A stretch of DNA of 64,000 nt from an uncultured Clostridia bacterium (lineage in GTDB: Bacteria; Bacillota; Clostridia; Lachnospirales; CAG-274). The translations under genes were made by a program, and so were the position numbers. Positions 7,830-16,489 of this stretch are shown here, in pieces (the stretch's first letter is position 1; every line of letters starts with the position of its first letter). The stretch spans positions 1 through 64,000 of the forward strand of contig CANPXH010000004.1 in assembly GCA_947585865.1 (NCBI GenBank), written 5' to 3'. The notes under the pieces are model-generated. The model did not search any database. It saw only the letters and a list, made by a program, of their open reading frames with translations, and had not been told where the DNA came from.

Positions 7830-8330
7830 ATGGAAGCATTACTTAATTTTTTACTTGAGATATTAAACGGCCTCAACAAAGACCTTACACTTCTGATAGT
7901 ATCCATGGTGCCTCTTATAGAACTGAGAGGCGGCATCATAGCGGCTGCTCTTTTGGGCGTGCCCGTTGCAAGGGGCTGGCTCATATGTATATTGGGCAAT
8001 ATGATACCCATACCCTTTATACTTCTTTTCATAAATAAGATATTCGATATAATGAAATTGTGGAGGCCCACGGCAAAGCTTGTGGATAAGCTGGAAACAA
8101 GAGCTATGGGCAAAAGCGAAAAGATACAGAGATATGAATTTTGGGGGCTTATGCTCTTTGTGGGCATACCCCTGCCGGGCACAGGTGCGTGGACAGGAGC
8201 TCTTATAGCCTCACTGCTTCGCATAAAGCTGAAAAAGGCGGTGCCCGCCATTGTATGCGGCATACTTTTGGCAAGCGCCATAATGCTTGTGATAAGCTAC
8301 GGCGGAGCATACATCATAAAAATGCTGTGA
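7830..8330 (+). CDS. Small multi-drug export family membrane protein (COG2426)
   Basis: A 166-aa integral membrane protein with about five hydrophobic segments and the family motif MVPLIELRGGIIAA near residue 24 and GIPLPGTGAWTGALIA near residue 110. The family name implies export, but function is poorly established. The track starts at 7800; GGGAG with the ATG at 7830 gives a proper ribosome-binding site and is used. Single-gene unit with its own promoter and a bidirectional terminator shared with malic enzyme. Confidence 0.87.
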   Translation: MEALLNFLLEILNGLNKDLTLLIVSMVPLIELRGGIIAAALLGVPVARGWLICILGNMIPIPFILLFINKIFDIMKLWRPTAKLVDKLETRAMGKSEKIQRYEFWGLMLFVGIPLPGTGAWTGALIASLLRIKLKKAVPAIVCGILLASAIMLVISYGGAYIIKML

Positions 8331-8334
8331 TAAA

Positions 8335-8377
8335 AATACCGATCTCGGAGCATATGCTGCTTCGGGATCGGTATTCT
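8335..8377. terminator. Bidirectional terminator
   Basis: ATACCGATC and GATCGGTAT arms with a long, partly paired loop. T-rich tails flank both sides (CTTGTTTTT on plus; TTTTTA on minus). It separates the convergent exporter and malic enzyme genes. Confidence 0.8.
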
Positions 8378-8384
8378 TGTTTTT

Positions 8385-9563
8385 CTATTTATTCGATATT
8401 GCAGCGCCTGATGTCACAGCCGCTTCGGCAACTGCCTTGGCTACGTTCTCGGCTACGCTTTTGTTAAGGGCAGACGGTATTATGATGCCCTTTGCAAGAT
8501 CCTCCTTCGTTACAAGATCCGATATGGCTTTTGAGGCGGCAAGCTTCATTTCATCGTTTATATCACTTGCCCTTACGTCAAGAGCACCTCTGAATATGCC
8601 GGGGAAAGCCAGCACATTGTTTATCTGATTGGGATAATCGGAACGGCCTGTTGCCACTACCTTGGCTCCTGCCTTGAGAGCTTCCTCCGGAAGTATCTCC
8701 GGGTCGGGATTTGCCATTGCAAATATTATGGGATCTTCATTCATGGTCCTTACCATATCCCCTGTAAGTAAATTGGGAGCGGATACGCCTATAAAAATAT
8801 CGGCTCCTTTTATTATGTCGGCAAGAGTTCCGTCTTCGTGATACGGGTTGGTCATCTTTGCAAGTTCTTCAAGCGATGGATCCCTGTATGTCTTATCGGC
8901 TGTTATAACGCCGTCTATATTGCGCATCACTATGTTCTTAAAGCCTGCCGTTATAAGGAGCTTTGCTATAGCAGTGCCTGCTGCGCCCGCACCGCTCATA
9001 ACCACCTTGCATTCCTCGGCTTTTTTCCCTGTCAGCTTAAGGGCGTTCCTTATGCCCGAAAGCACTACTACGGCAGTGCCGTGCTGGTCATCGTGAAAAA
9101 TGGGTATGCTGCATTTTTCCTTAAGCCTCTTCTCTATCTCAAAGCATCTCGGCGCACTTATATCTTCAAGATTTATGCCGCCGAAGCTGTCGGATATCCT
9201 GTATACGGTCTCTACCACGGTATCCACATCCTGTGAATTCACACAAAGAGGAAAGGCGTCTACACCTGCAAATTCCTTGAAGAGAACACACTTGCCCTCC
9301 ATAACGGGCATACCTGCCAAAGGACCTATGTTGCCCAGCCCAAGCACGGCAGAACCGTCTGTTATAACGGCTACCATATTGTGTTTTCTCGTGAGCTCGT
9401 ACACCTTGTCGGGATCCTTCTTTATTGCAAGGCACGGCTCGGCAACGCCGGGAGTATATGCTGTTGACAGATCGTCTGCATTTTTTATTTCGGCTCTCGA
9501 TATCACTTCTATCTTGCCTGCCCATTCCTTATGCTTTTCCATTGCTGCTTTTTTGTAATCCAT
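8385..9563 (-). CDS. NAD(P)-dependent malic enzyme
   Basis: Oxidative decarboxylation of malate to pyruvate with CO2 release; about 392 aa, the short bacterial form without a phosphotransacetylase fusion. Motifs are TAYTPGVAEPC near the N-terminus, the metal-site region FHDDQHGTAVVVLSG, the dinucleotide-binding GAGAAGTAIAKLL, and ANPDPEI. The track start (9620) lacks a ribosome-binding site; AAAGGAG before the ATG at 9563 is chosen. A hairpin lies in the leader between smpB and this gene. Confidence 0.94.
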   Translation of the reverse strand: MDYKKAAMEKHKEWAGKIEVISRAEIKNADDLSTAYTPGVAEPCLAIKKDPDKVYELTRKHNMVAVITDGSAVLGLGNIGPLAGMPVMEGKCVLFKEFAGVDAFPLCVNSQDVDTVVETVYRISDSFGGINLEDISAPRCFEIEKRLKEKCSIPIFHDDQHGTAVVVLSGIRNALKLTGKKAEECKVVMSGAGAAGTAIAKLLITAGFKNIVMRNIDGVITADKTYRDPSLEELAKMTNPYHEDGTLADIIKGADIFIGVSAPNLLTGDMVRTMNEDPIIFAMANPDPEILPEEALKAGAKVVATGRSDYPNQINNVLAFPGIFRGALDVRASDINDEMKLAASKAISDLVTKEDLAKGIIIPSALNKSVAENVAKAVAEAAVTSGAAISNK

Positions 9564-9596
9564 TTTTGTTTCTCCTTTGTATTTGGTGATTTGGAT

Positions 9597-9625
9597 AAGC
9601 CTTGCCGATAATTTTGGCAAAGCTT
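9597..9625. other. Leader hairpin upstream of malic enzyme
   Basis: AAGC-C-TTGCC / GGCAA-A-GCTT with one mismatch, lying between smpB and malic enzyme. No T-run follows on the minus strand, so it is not a classical terminator; it could be an RNA-processing or regulatory stem. Confidence 0.35.
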
Positions 9626-9685
9626 AAAAATATATGTTTGATTTGGCTTTATGATTTGGCAAAGCGGCTGTGTTTTCACTGTTTG

Positions 9686-10150
9686 TCATTGAAATTTGGC
9701 CTTGAATTCCTTCTGTGCTTCTCTCTGCTGATCCTTCTTGGCAATATCCTGGCGCTTGTCGTAAAGCTTTTTGCCCTTTGCAACGGCTATATCCACCTTT
9801 ACAAGAGAGCCCTTTAAATATACTCTCAAAGGAACTATGGTCGATCCGTCTCTCGTTACTGCGCCAATGAGCTTATTTATCTCATATTTGTGGAGCAGGA
9901 GCCTTCTGTCCGCAAGGGGATCGTGATTGAAGCGGTTGCCCTGCTCATAAGGACTTATGTGCATTTGCTTTATTATCGCCTCTCCGTTTTCTATTTTAAC
10001 AAAGCTGTCCTTAAGATTACATCGGCCCGCCCTCATGGACTTTACCTCTGTACCCGTAAGAGCGATGCCTGCCTGAAAGGTCTCCAGTATAAAGTAATCG
10101 TGGTACGCCTTTTTATTGTTGGCAATTATCTTGATGCTCTCCTTGCTCAT
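9686..10150 (-). CDS. smpB: SsrA-binding protein SmpB
   Basis: A 154-aa partner of tmRNA in rescue of stalled ribosomes. Typical segments are [35 protein letters not shown] and the basic C-terminal tail starting at GKKLYDKRQ, which inserts in the mRNA channel. Complete and of normal length. The start lies 38 nt inside the end of the PHP gene, so the two are translationally coupled. No tmRNA gene (ssrA) was recognised in the window. Confidence 0.97.
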   Translation of the reverse strand: MSKESIKIIANNKKAYHDYFILETFQAGIALTGTEVKSMRAGRCNLKDSFVKIENGEAIIKQMHISPYEQGNRFNHDPLADRRLLLHKYEINKLIGAVTRDGSTIVPLRVYLKGSLVKVDIAVAKGKKLYDKRQDIAKKDQQREAQKEFKAKFQ

Positions 10151-10985
10151 ATACTTTCCTCTCCTTTAATCTCTCCAACACCTCATAGGGAACGATCAGG
10201 TTTTCATCCCCCAGGTCTATATGCGGCTTGTTCCTGCCGTGAAAATCGCTGCCGCCGCTTGGCAAAAGCTTGTTTTTTTCAGCTATGCTTTTTATATACT
10301 CTGTATCTGCGGCGCTGTGGGTGGAATAATACGCCTCTATGCCCGTAAGGCCGTTTTGAGAAAGCTCGTATACCATAGAGTCCAAGCTGTACCTGTCCAT
10401 ATTGTATAAAAGGGGATGTGCCAGTATGGCAAGTGCGCCGTTTTCCTTAAGTATACCGAGAGTAGTCTTCCAATTTGGCACCTCTCTTTTCACATAGGCG
10501 GGCTTATTTTTTCCTATATATTTGTCAAAGCCTTCCTTTATGCTGCCTGTGTATCCCTTTGCCATAAGCGCCTTTGCCGCATGGGCTCTTGTCACGACGC
10601 CTCCGTCGGCGGCTTTTACTATATCCTCGTAGCTTATATCCTTCCCCAGCGCTCTCAGCTTTTCCGCCATGAGCACATTACGGCTCCTCCTTTTTTCCCT
10701 AAGATCGGAAAGTATATTCAAAAAAGCGCTGTCCTTATCATTTACAAACAGGCCTACAATGTGTATATCCGTATCATTATACTCGGTGGATACTTCAATG
10801 CCCTTTATTACTTCGATTCCTGCTTTCCTGCCATAGTATTCTCCTTCCTCCGTGCCGTCAACGGTATCGTGGTCTGTTATGGCTATGGCGGACAGGCCTC
10901 TTTTTTTGCCGTAATATACAAGCTCTTCAGGCGTATATGTACCGTCGGAGCATGTGGTATGGGTATGCAGGTCAACTGTTTTCAT
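10113..10985 (-). CDS. PHP-domain phosphoesterase
   Basis: A 290-aa protein of the PHP metallophosphatase type. Metal-binding motifs are [11 protein letters not shown] at the N-terminus, ITDHDTVDG near residue 38, LAHP near residue 190 and GSDFHG near residue 245. The group includes 3',5'-nucleoside bisphosphate phosphatase/RNase AM (YciV/TrpH-like), to which the length and motif spacing fit; exact substrate is inferred only. It overlaps smpB by 38 nt and has its own promoter. Confidence 0.88.
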   Translation of the reverse strand: MKTVDLHTHTTCSDGTYTPEELVYYGKKRGLSAIAITDHDTVDGTEEGEYYGRKAGIEVIKGIEVSTEYNDTDIHIVGLFVNDKDSAFLNILSDLREKRRSRNVLMAEKLRALGKDISYEDIVKAADGGVVTRAHAAKALMAKGYTGSIKEGFDKYIGKNKPAYVKREVPNWKTTLGILKENGALAILAHPLLYNMDRYSLDSMVYELSQNGLTGIEAYYSTHSAADTEYIKSIAEKNKLLPSGGSDFHGRNKPHIDLGDENLIVPYEVLERLKERKVYEQGEHQDNCQQ

Positions 10986-11020
10986 ATCATATCTCCCCTT
11001 TTAAAAGCCTTTACCTTAAT

Positions 11021-11049
11021 ACTATAAAACAAATTTCAAAATTGTACAA
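11021..11049 (-). promoter_or_regulatory. Sigma-A promoter for the PHP-smpB unit
   Basis: Minus strand TTGTAC (11044-11049), 17-nt spacer, TATAGT (11021-11026), about 36 nt upstream of the PHP start. Confidence 0.6.
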
Positions 11050-11158
11050 CTGTTTTTTTGACTGTACATAAATTTTCTGTAAAAAATACAAATTTTGTTA
11101 TTTATTTACTTGTAAATACTTATAAATTAGGCTAGACTTATTTATTGAGGTGATCGCT

Positions 11159-12541
11159 ATGTATAAGACAGGATCCGCCAAGACAAATACGGAAATGATA
11201 CTTGGGGGAAATATGACAAGAGCTCTTCTCAGCCTTGCCGTTCCCATAATGATAAATAACCTTATACAAACTATGTATAACCTTACCGACACATATTGGC
11301 TGGGCAAGCTGCAAACCACAAGGATGGCAGCTATTTCCCTTGTTTCGCCTATGCAAAATGTGATAATACAATTCGGCCAGGGCATAACTATGGCAGGCGC
11401 CATACTCATAAGCCAATACGTAGGCGCACGGGATAAGGAAAATGCCAAGAATATGGCCGACCATATATTCGTGTGCTCTATCATATTTTCTGTTGTATGC
11501 GGACTGCTGTGCTTTTTGCTTACCCCCGCCGTGGTAGGCTGGCTCGGTGCCGAAGGGGATGTGTACACTCTTGGCATAACATACATAAGAATAGTCATAT
11601 GCGATCTGCCGTTTCTTTTTATGATAAATATTTATTCCGCAATTTCTCAGGCTCAGGGAGATACTCTTCGGCCCATGCAGCTCAATATGCTGGGGATAAT
11701 AATAAATATGATATTGGATCCTCTTTTTATAATGGGCTTTAAATGGGATATAACAGGGGCGGCTTTAGCTACGTTCCTTGCCAAAATACCCTGTGCCGTT
11801 ATTGCTTTTATAGCGGTCACAAGAGGAAAAAATGAAATAAAAGCAGATCTGAAGGGCTTTAAATTCAACGGTAATATGTTCAGGAACATTATTTCCGTCG
11901 GTCTGCCTACGGCTCTCGGCAGCTCCACTATGCAGCTCGGCTTTTTGCTCATGACCAAAAATGTGCTTATGTACGGAGACGGCGCTATGGCAGCCTATGG
12001 CATAGGCAACAGGATAAACAGCATTATAACGATGCCTGCCAATGCTTTGGGCGGTGCGGTTTCCACAATAGTCGGCCAAAACGTAGGCGCACGCCAATTG
12101 GACAGAGCCGTTGGCGCCTACAGAAAAGGCCGCCTTATGTCTGTAGTATTCCTTTTTGTTCTCGGACTTATACTTTCAAAATTCCTTTCAAGACCTATAG
12201 TGGAAATATTTACCCATGACGAAAGCGTTATACTTATGGCATCCGAGTTCCTATCAATTATGGCATTCTGGTGCTTTACAAACGGCGTGTACAATACCAC
12301 CACAGGCATATTCAACGGCGCAGGCAACACTGTCGTCACAATGATAGTGGAGGCTACAAGGCTGTGGATATGGCGATTTTTCACGCTATACGTTTTCAGG
12401 ACATTCTTCCACATGGGCGTTGAGAGCGTATGGTACTGCGTTGTTGCCAGCAACGGTATATCAGCCGTTATAATATACATACTGTACAAAATGGGTCTGT
12501 GGAAAATGAGGATAAGGAGGCTCGTAAATGCTTATAACTGA
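11159..12541 (+). CDS. MATE family efflux transporter
   Basis: A 460-aa protein with about 12 membrane segments. MATE (NorM/DinF-like) signatures include LAVPIMINNLIQTMYNLTDTYWLGKL at the start of the first half and the matching second-half segment GLPTALGSSTMQLGFLLM. It would export organic cations by Na+ or H+ antiport; the substrate is unknown. The track starts at a GTG (11150), but GAGGTGAT lies just before the ATG at 11159, which is preferred. It overlaps recX by 14 nt. A second MATE gene begins at 63583. Confidence 0.92.
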   Translation: MYKTGSAKTNTEMILGGNMTRALLSLAVPIMINNLIQTMYNLTDTYWLGKLQTTRMAAISLVSPMQNVIIQFGQGITMAGAILISQYVGARDKENAKNMADHIFVCSIIFSVVCGLLCFLLTPAVVGWLGAEGDVYTLGITYIRIVICDLPFLFMINIYSAISQAQGDTLRPMQLNMLGIIINMILDPLFIMGFKWDITGAALATFLAKIPCAVIAFIAVTRGKNEIKADLKGFKFNGNMFRNIISVGLPTALGSSTMQLGFLLMTKNVLMYGDGAMAAYGIGNRINSIITMPANALGGAVSTIVGQNVGARQLDRAVGAYRKGRLMSVVFLFVLGLILSKFLSRPIVEIFTHDESVILMASEFLSIMAFWCFTNGVYNTTTGIFNGAGNTVVTMIVEATRLWIWRFFTLYVFRTFFHMGVESVWYCVVASNGISAVIIYILYKMGLWKMRIRRLVNAYN

Positions 12542-13142
12542 TATAAAACAACAGAGCAAAGATAAAAACAGGGTATCCGTGTATATAGACGGAAGCTTTG
12601 CCTTTGGCATGACCGAAGCCGACAGGCTTTACCATAAGCTTGAAATCGGCAAGGAGATAACGAAAGAAAAATACGACCAAATAACAGACGAAAACATATA
12701 TACAAAGGCAAAGGACAAAGCAGCCAAATTTTTAGGCTACAGAATGAGAAGCGAAAAAGAGCTCAGAGACAAGCTCAGAGAAGACTTCGGGGAGGATGTT
12801 ATAAACAAGGTGATACAGCTATTCAAAGGCTATGGCTATATAAATGATGAGGAATTCGCCATAGCCTATGCAAAGGACTGCTTCAATATAAAAAAATGGG
12901 GAAGCGCCAAAATAAGAAACGAGCTTCGTCTCAAGGGTATAAAGGACAAGGACATCGATGCTGCCCTTTATGCTGCGGAGGATAAGGAAAATACTTTGGA
13001 AAACATAAAGCGCCTTTTGGACAGACGCATCAAAAATACGCCCATAGACTTTAAGGAAAAGCAAAAGCATTTTGCATTTCTGATGCGCAGAGGTTTTGAA
13101 AGCGAGGATATTAAAAAAGTATTGGAGCCGTACTGTGAATAA
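12528..13142 (+). CDS. recX: Regulatory protein RecX
   Basis: A 204-aa modulator of RecA filaments. Three-helix repeats are visible: KFLGYRMRSEKELRDKLRE, then GYINDEEFAIAYAKDCFNIKKWG, and HFAFLMRRGFESEDIKKVL at the end. AAGGAGG is placed 7 nt before the ATG inside the end of the MATE gene. Pairing with a MATE gene rather than recA is not the classical context but is plausible as a two-gene operon. Confidence 0.9.
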   Translation: MLITDIKQQSKDKNRVSVYIDGSFAFGMTEADRLYHKLEIGKEITKEKYDQITDENIYTKAKDKAAKFLGYRMRSEKELRDKLREDFGEDVINKVIQLFKGYGYINDEEFAIAYAKDCFNIKKWGSAKIRNELRLKGIKDKDIDAALYAAEDKENTLENIKRLLDRRIKNTPIDFKEKQKHFAFLMRRGFESEDIKKVLEPYCE

Positions 13143-13258
13143 GCCTTCTCCTTCTCTGTCCCGCAAAATATATTGCAAAAGCCATATCAGTCGATCGCCT
13201 TACCACATCCCTTAAACACCTATCTATGTATAAAAAGCCCGCTTGCACAAACAAAAAT

Positions 13259-13286
13259 TTGCATTTTTACAAAAGTATGATAAAAT
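13259..13286 (+). promoter_or_regulatory. Probable sigma-A promoter for cca
   Basis: TTGCAT, 16-nt spacer, TAAAAT, followed 13 nt later by GGGAGAG and the cca ATG. The rest of the 168-nt gap after recX shows nothing recognisable. Confidence 0.5.
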
Positions 13287-13310
13287 AACATTGTATAAGG
13301 GAGAGATATT

Positions 13311-14477
13311 ATGATATTGCCCAAAAATGTGGAATTCATACTGGAACAACTGAATAAGCACGGATACGAAGGCTATATAGTGGGCGGCTGTGTGCGGGAT
13401 CATATTATGGGCATAGAGCCTCACGACTATGACATCACCACCTCCGCACTGCCAAAACAGATAAAGGAGATATTTTCCCACACTGTGGACACCGGTATAC
13501 AGCATGGCACAGTTGCGGTCATACTTGACAAGACAGCCTATGAAGTGACTACCTACAGGATAGACGGCGAATACAAGGACAACCGCCATCCCGAAGAGGT
13601 CATATTTACAGACAAGCTAACAGGCGATCTTTCAAGGCGTGACTTTACGGTAAACGCCATAGCATACAACAGTGAAAAAGGATTCGTGGATATTTTCGGC
13701 GGCAGGCAGGATATTAAAAACAAGGTGATAAGAGGAGTCGGCGATCCGGGCAAAAGATTTAAAGAAGATGCGCTCAGGATGATGAGGGCGCTGAGATTTT
13801 CCGCACAGCTTGACTTCAGCATCGAAAAAAACACGCTCGGCGCCATAAAGGAAAATGCTCCGCTTATTGAAAACATAAGCGCCGAAAGAGTGCGGGAAGA
13901 GCTTTTCAGACTCATAGGCTCGAATCACAACGAAAGACTGGAGCTTCTCAAAAGCTCGGGTATGGCGGAATATATACTGCCTGAGATATTTGACGTAAAT
14001 ACGGATCTTTCGCAAATAAACAAGCTAAGCAAAAATATTGCGCTAAGGCTTGCTTATCTTTTCTTTGACATAGGCGAAAAAAGATTGAAGGATATGCTCA
14101 TAAGACTGAGAACAGACGGCAGGACCATATCCCTTGCCTCACTTCTTGTGAAATACGGCAGCGATGCAGTGGATGATGAATATTCAATGCGCCGCCTTAT
14201 AAATGCCGCAGGTGAAGACACGCCCCTTTTGACGGAGCTGATATGTGCGCTGCAAAACAGGGATGCCGACTCTGTGCTTAAGCTTTATAACAGCGTGAGC
14301 AAGGACTGCTGCAGTCTCAAGGAGCTTGCCGTAAAGGGCAGCGACATTACGGCACTGGGTATAAAAGGCAAGGCCGTAGGCAATATTTTAAACAGCATAC
14401 TCGATCATGTTATGCACTATCCTCAAAAAAACAACAGAGAAGAGCTTATAGCCTATGCAAAGGAGATAATAAGATGA
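13311..14477 (+). CDS. cca: CCA-adding tRNA nucleotidyltransferase
   Basis: A class II nucleotidyltransferase (388 aa). The head domain has GYIVGGCVRDHIMGIEPHDYDITT, with the catalytic DYD, followed by the basic RRDFTVNAIAYN and the EDALRMMRALRFSAQL neck segment. The C-terminal part is divergent. It would repair or add the 3' CCA of tRNAs; whether it adds all three bases or only CC or A cannot be told. Stop and start of the next gene overlap as ATGA. Confidence 0.93.
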   Translation: MILPKNVEFILEQLNKHGYEGYIVGGCVRDHIMGIEPHDYDITTSALPKQIKEIFSHTVDTGIQHGTVAVILDKTAYEVTTYRIDGEYKDNRHPEEVIFTDKLTGDLSRRDFTVNAIAYNSEKGFVDIFGGRQDIKNKVIRGVGDPGKRFKEDALRMMRALRFSAQLDFSIEKNTLGAIKENAPLIENISAERVREELFRLIGSNHNERLELLKSSGMAEYILPEIFDVNTDLSQINKLSKNIALRLAYLFFDIGEKRLKDMLIRLRTDGRTISLASLLVKYGSDAVDDEYSMRRLINAAGEDTPLLTELICALQNRDADSVLKLYNSVSKDCCSLKELAVKGSDITALGIKGKAVGNILNSILDHVMHYPQKNNREELIAYAKEIIR

Positions 14478-15220
14478 AGGCACTTATCACAGGGGGAAGC
14501 AGCGGTATAGGACTTGAAATAGCAAGACTTCTTTCGGAAAAAGGCTGCACTGTATTTATAGCGGCAAGAAATAAGGAAAAGCTGAAGGCTGCGGCAGGCA
14601 ATATAAAAAACTGCCGCACGATAGCCGTAGATCTGAGCAAGCCGGAAAAATGCACGGAGCTGCACGACAAAATAAAAGATATCGACATACTTGTAAATAA
14701 TGCGGGCTTCGGCGCCTGGGGCGAATTTGTCAATACCGATCTGGATAACGAACTGAATATGATAGATCTTAACATAAAGGCTGTCCATATACTTACGAAG
14801 CTTTATTTAAGAGACTTTACGGCAAAGGACAAGGGATATATACTCAATGTAGCATCCCTTGCCGCCTTTGGCTCAGGCCCTCTTATGGCGGGATATTACG
14901 GCACAAAGGCATATGTCTACAAGCTGACGACAGCGATAAATGAAGAGCTGAGGATGAAGAAAAGCCATGTGAAGGTATCTGTCCTCTGCCCCGGTCCTGT
15001 GGATACGGGCTTCAACAAAAGAGCCGGCGTGAAATTCAGTATGAAGCCGCTTACCGATAAATATGTGGCAAAATACTGTGTGGATAAAATGCTTAAGAAT
15101 GAAATGACTATAATACCGGGGAAATTAGCCAAGATCACGGCGCTTCTTTCAAAATTCGCTCCCGAAAGGCTCGTGCTCAAGGCCTGCTATATGATACAAA
15201 AAAACAAGGGCGTAAAATAA
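14474..15220 (+). CDS. Short-chain dehydrogenase/reductase
   Basis: A 248-aa classical SDR. The nucleotide-binding glycine motif is TGGSSGIG at residue 6, NNAG follows near residue 76, and the catalytic Ser/Tyr/Lys set is NVASLAAFGSG with YYGTKAYVY. The substrate is unknown; the C-terminal AKITALLSKFAPERLVLKACY resembles the YqjQ/DltE-like branch. It overlaps cca by 4 nt, so it is translated from the same message. Confidence 0.88.
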   Translation: MKALITGGSSGIGLEIARLLSEKGCTVFIAARNKEKLKAAAGNIKNCRTIAVDLSKPEKCTELHDKIKDIDILVNNAGFGAWGEFVNTDLDNELNMIDLNIKAVHILTKLYLRDFTAKDKGYILNVASLAAFGSGPLMAGYYGTKAYVYKLTTAINEELRMKKSHVKVSVLCPGPVDTGFNKRAGVKFSMKPLTDKYVAKYCVDKMLKNEMTIIPGKLAKITALLSKFAPERLVLKACYMIQKNKGVK

Positions 15221-15228
15221 AAAATAAT

Positions 15229-15260
15229 CCTTTTGTATAAGGCATATACTTTACAAAAGG
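15229..15260 (+). promoter_or_regulatory. Hairpin sequestering the ribosome-binding site of the DUF305 gene
   Basis: CCTTTTGTA (15229-15237) pairs perfectly over 9 bp with TACAAAAGG (15252-15260). The right arm contains the AAAGG of the AAAGGAG ribosome-binding site for the next gene. Such a stem would reduce translation unless opened. No T-run follows, so it is not a terminator. Confidence 0.6.
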
Positions 15261-15270
15261 AGATGATAGC

Positions 15271-15831
15271 TTGAATAACCGCTACAGACTGAGCAATGTT
15301 GCAAAGGAGTATTTGAATACATTCCAATGTATATTGGATGATATGATAGACGGGATGACTAAGGCGGATATTACAAACAGTGTTTCCCATAACTTCATTG
15401 TACAAATGATACCTCATCACAGGGCTGCCATTGAAATGAGCCACAATATACTTAGGTATACCACAGACATTCCTCTTCAAAATATAGCCGAGGGCATCAT
15501 ACAAGAGCAGACTAAAAGCATTGAAAATATGCTTGATGTAAAGGAACACTGCTCCGAGAAGACAGATACGGAAAGGGATGTATATCTGTATCAAAGAAGA
15601 GTGGACAGGATATTGGAGGTCATGTTCCGCTCCATGGAAAACGCACGTACCACCAACAATATAAACAGCGACTTTATACGGGAGATGATACCTCATCACA
15701 AGGGTGCGATAGAGATGAGCCAAAATGCTCTTCAATACGAAATATGTCCTGAACTCAAGCCCATACTCTACGCCATAATATCATCTCAGCAAAAAGGCAT
15801 TATGGAAATGGAACGGCTGATCTTCAGGTGA
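15271..15831 (+). CDS. Tandem DUF305 protein
   Basis: A 186-aa protein with two copies of the DUF305 core, FIVQMIPHHRAAIEMSHN near residue 47 and FIREMIPHHKGAIEMSQN near residue 131. DUF305 proteins form ferritin-like helical bundles, and the paired His/Met residues suggest metal binding; function is not established. Most family members are exported, but this one has no signal peptide. It starts with TTG 10 nt after AAGGAG, and that site is sequestered in a 9-bp hairpin. The 3' end overlaps a hairpin shared with the convergent yjbQ. Confidence 0.85.
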   Translation: MNNRYRLSNVAKEYLNTFQCILDDMIDGMTKADITNSVSHNFIVQMIPHHRAAIEMSHNILRYTTDIPLQNIAEGIIQEQTKSIENMLDVKEHCSEKTDTERDVYLYQRRVDRILEVMFRSMENARTTNNINSDFIREMIPHHKGAIEMSQNALQYEICPELKPILYAIISSQQKGIMEMERLIFR

Positions 15832-15848
15832 TACCTCACCCGAAGATC
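15819..15848. terminator. Hairpin at the convergent gene ends
   Basis: GATCTTC-a-GGTGA-tacc-TCACC-c-GAAGATC, a 12-bp stem with one mismatch. It spans the stop codon of the DUF305 gene and reaches the stop of yjbQ. No T-run follows on either strand, so it is a weak or Rho-independent-like stop at best. Confidence 0.45.
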
Positions 15849-16239
15849 ATATCAGCTTAACATAAAATTTTCTTGTGCGTGGGCCGTCAAATTCGCAGAA
15901 GTATATTCCCTGCCATGTGCCAAGGAGAAGCTTGCCCTTGTCAACGATCACGGTCTCGCTGCAGCCTACGAGGGAGGACTTAAGGTGAGCGGCGGAGTTC
16001 CCCTCGGCGTGTCTGAATTCGGGCCTGTCGGGGCAGGTCTTCTGCAGAGCAAATGTCAGATCCCTTGTAACATCGGGATCGGCATTTTCGTTTATGGTTA
16101 TGGCAGCGGTGGTGTGAGGCGTATATACAACGCACAGACCCTCCTGTATTTTAGAGGTCTGCAAAGCGTCATTCACCATAGATGTGATGTTGTAAAATCC
16201 TTCGCTGCCCGTTGAAAGTGTAAAGGAATATAAGTTCAT
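15847..16239 (-). CDS. YjbQ/UPF0047 family protein
   Basis: A 130-aa single-domain protein. The family signature is GLCVVYTPHTTAAITINENADPDV, and LLLGTWQGIYFCEFDGPRTR is near the C-terminus. Members can show secondary thiamin-phosphate synthase activity, but the physiological role is unsettled. Complete, single gene, with a probable promoter at 16282-16310. Confidence 0.93.
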   Translation of the reverse strand: MNLYSFTLSTGSEGFYNITSMVNDALQTSKIQEGLCVVYTPHTTAAITINENADPDVTRDLTFALQKTCPDRPEFRHAEGNSAAHLKSSLVGCSETVIVDKGKLLLGTWQGIYFCEFDGPRTRKFYVKLI

Positions 16240-16281
16240 AATATCGTGCTCCTCTCGTAAAAAACTACTTTTCTACATTTA

Positions 16282-16310
16282 AGTATAGCATATATGTATT
16301 TTATTTGAAA
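16282..16310 (-). promoter_or_regulatory. Possible promoter for yjbQ
   Basis: Minus strand TATACT (-10, plus 16282-16287) with a 17-nt spacer to a weak TTTCAA -35. The -10 is good; the -35 is poor. Confidence 0.4.
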
Positions 16311-16371
16311 TTAATTATTTTAAGTATTTTTGAATTTTTCTTAAATAAATAAATTTTTTTGCAAAAAATAC

Positions 16372-16400
16372 TTGCATTCTTTTGTGATATGTAGTATTAT
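16372..16400 (+). promoter_or_regulatory. Sigma-A promoter of gltBD
   Basis: TTGCAT, 17-nt spacer, TATTAT. Transcription would start near 16407, only about 10 nt before a strong terminator hairpin. Confidence 0.65.
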
Positions 16401-16415
16401 ATATGCAAGCAATGA

Positions 16416-16454
16416 GGCTTCCATAGATTTTGTGCGTCTATGGAAGCCTTTTCT
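16416..16454 (+). terminator. Leader terminator (possible attenuator) before gltB
   Basis: Perfect 12-bp stem GGCTTCCATAGA/TCTATGGAAGCC with a 9-nt loop, followed by TTTTCT. It lies between the promoter and gltB, with no gene in between. I see no alternative antiterminator stem, so control by a protein or small RNA, or constitutive partial read-through, are open. Confidence 0.75.
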
Positions 16455-16489
16455 ACTATAAAATATATTTAAATCAATATAAGGAAAGG

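Noticed and set aside
9597-9625. Terminator after smpB
   Set aside because: The stem has a mismatch and no T-run on the minus strand, so it is listed only as a leader hairpin.
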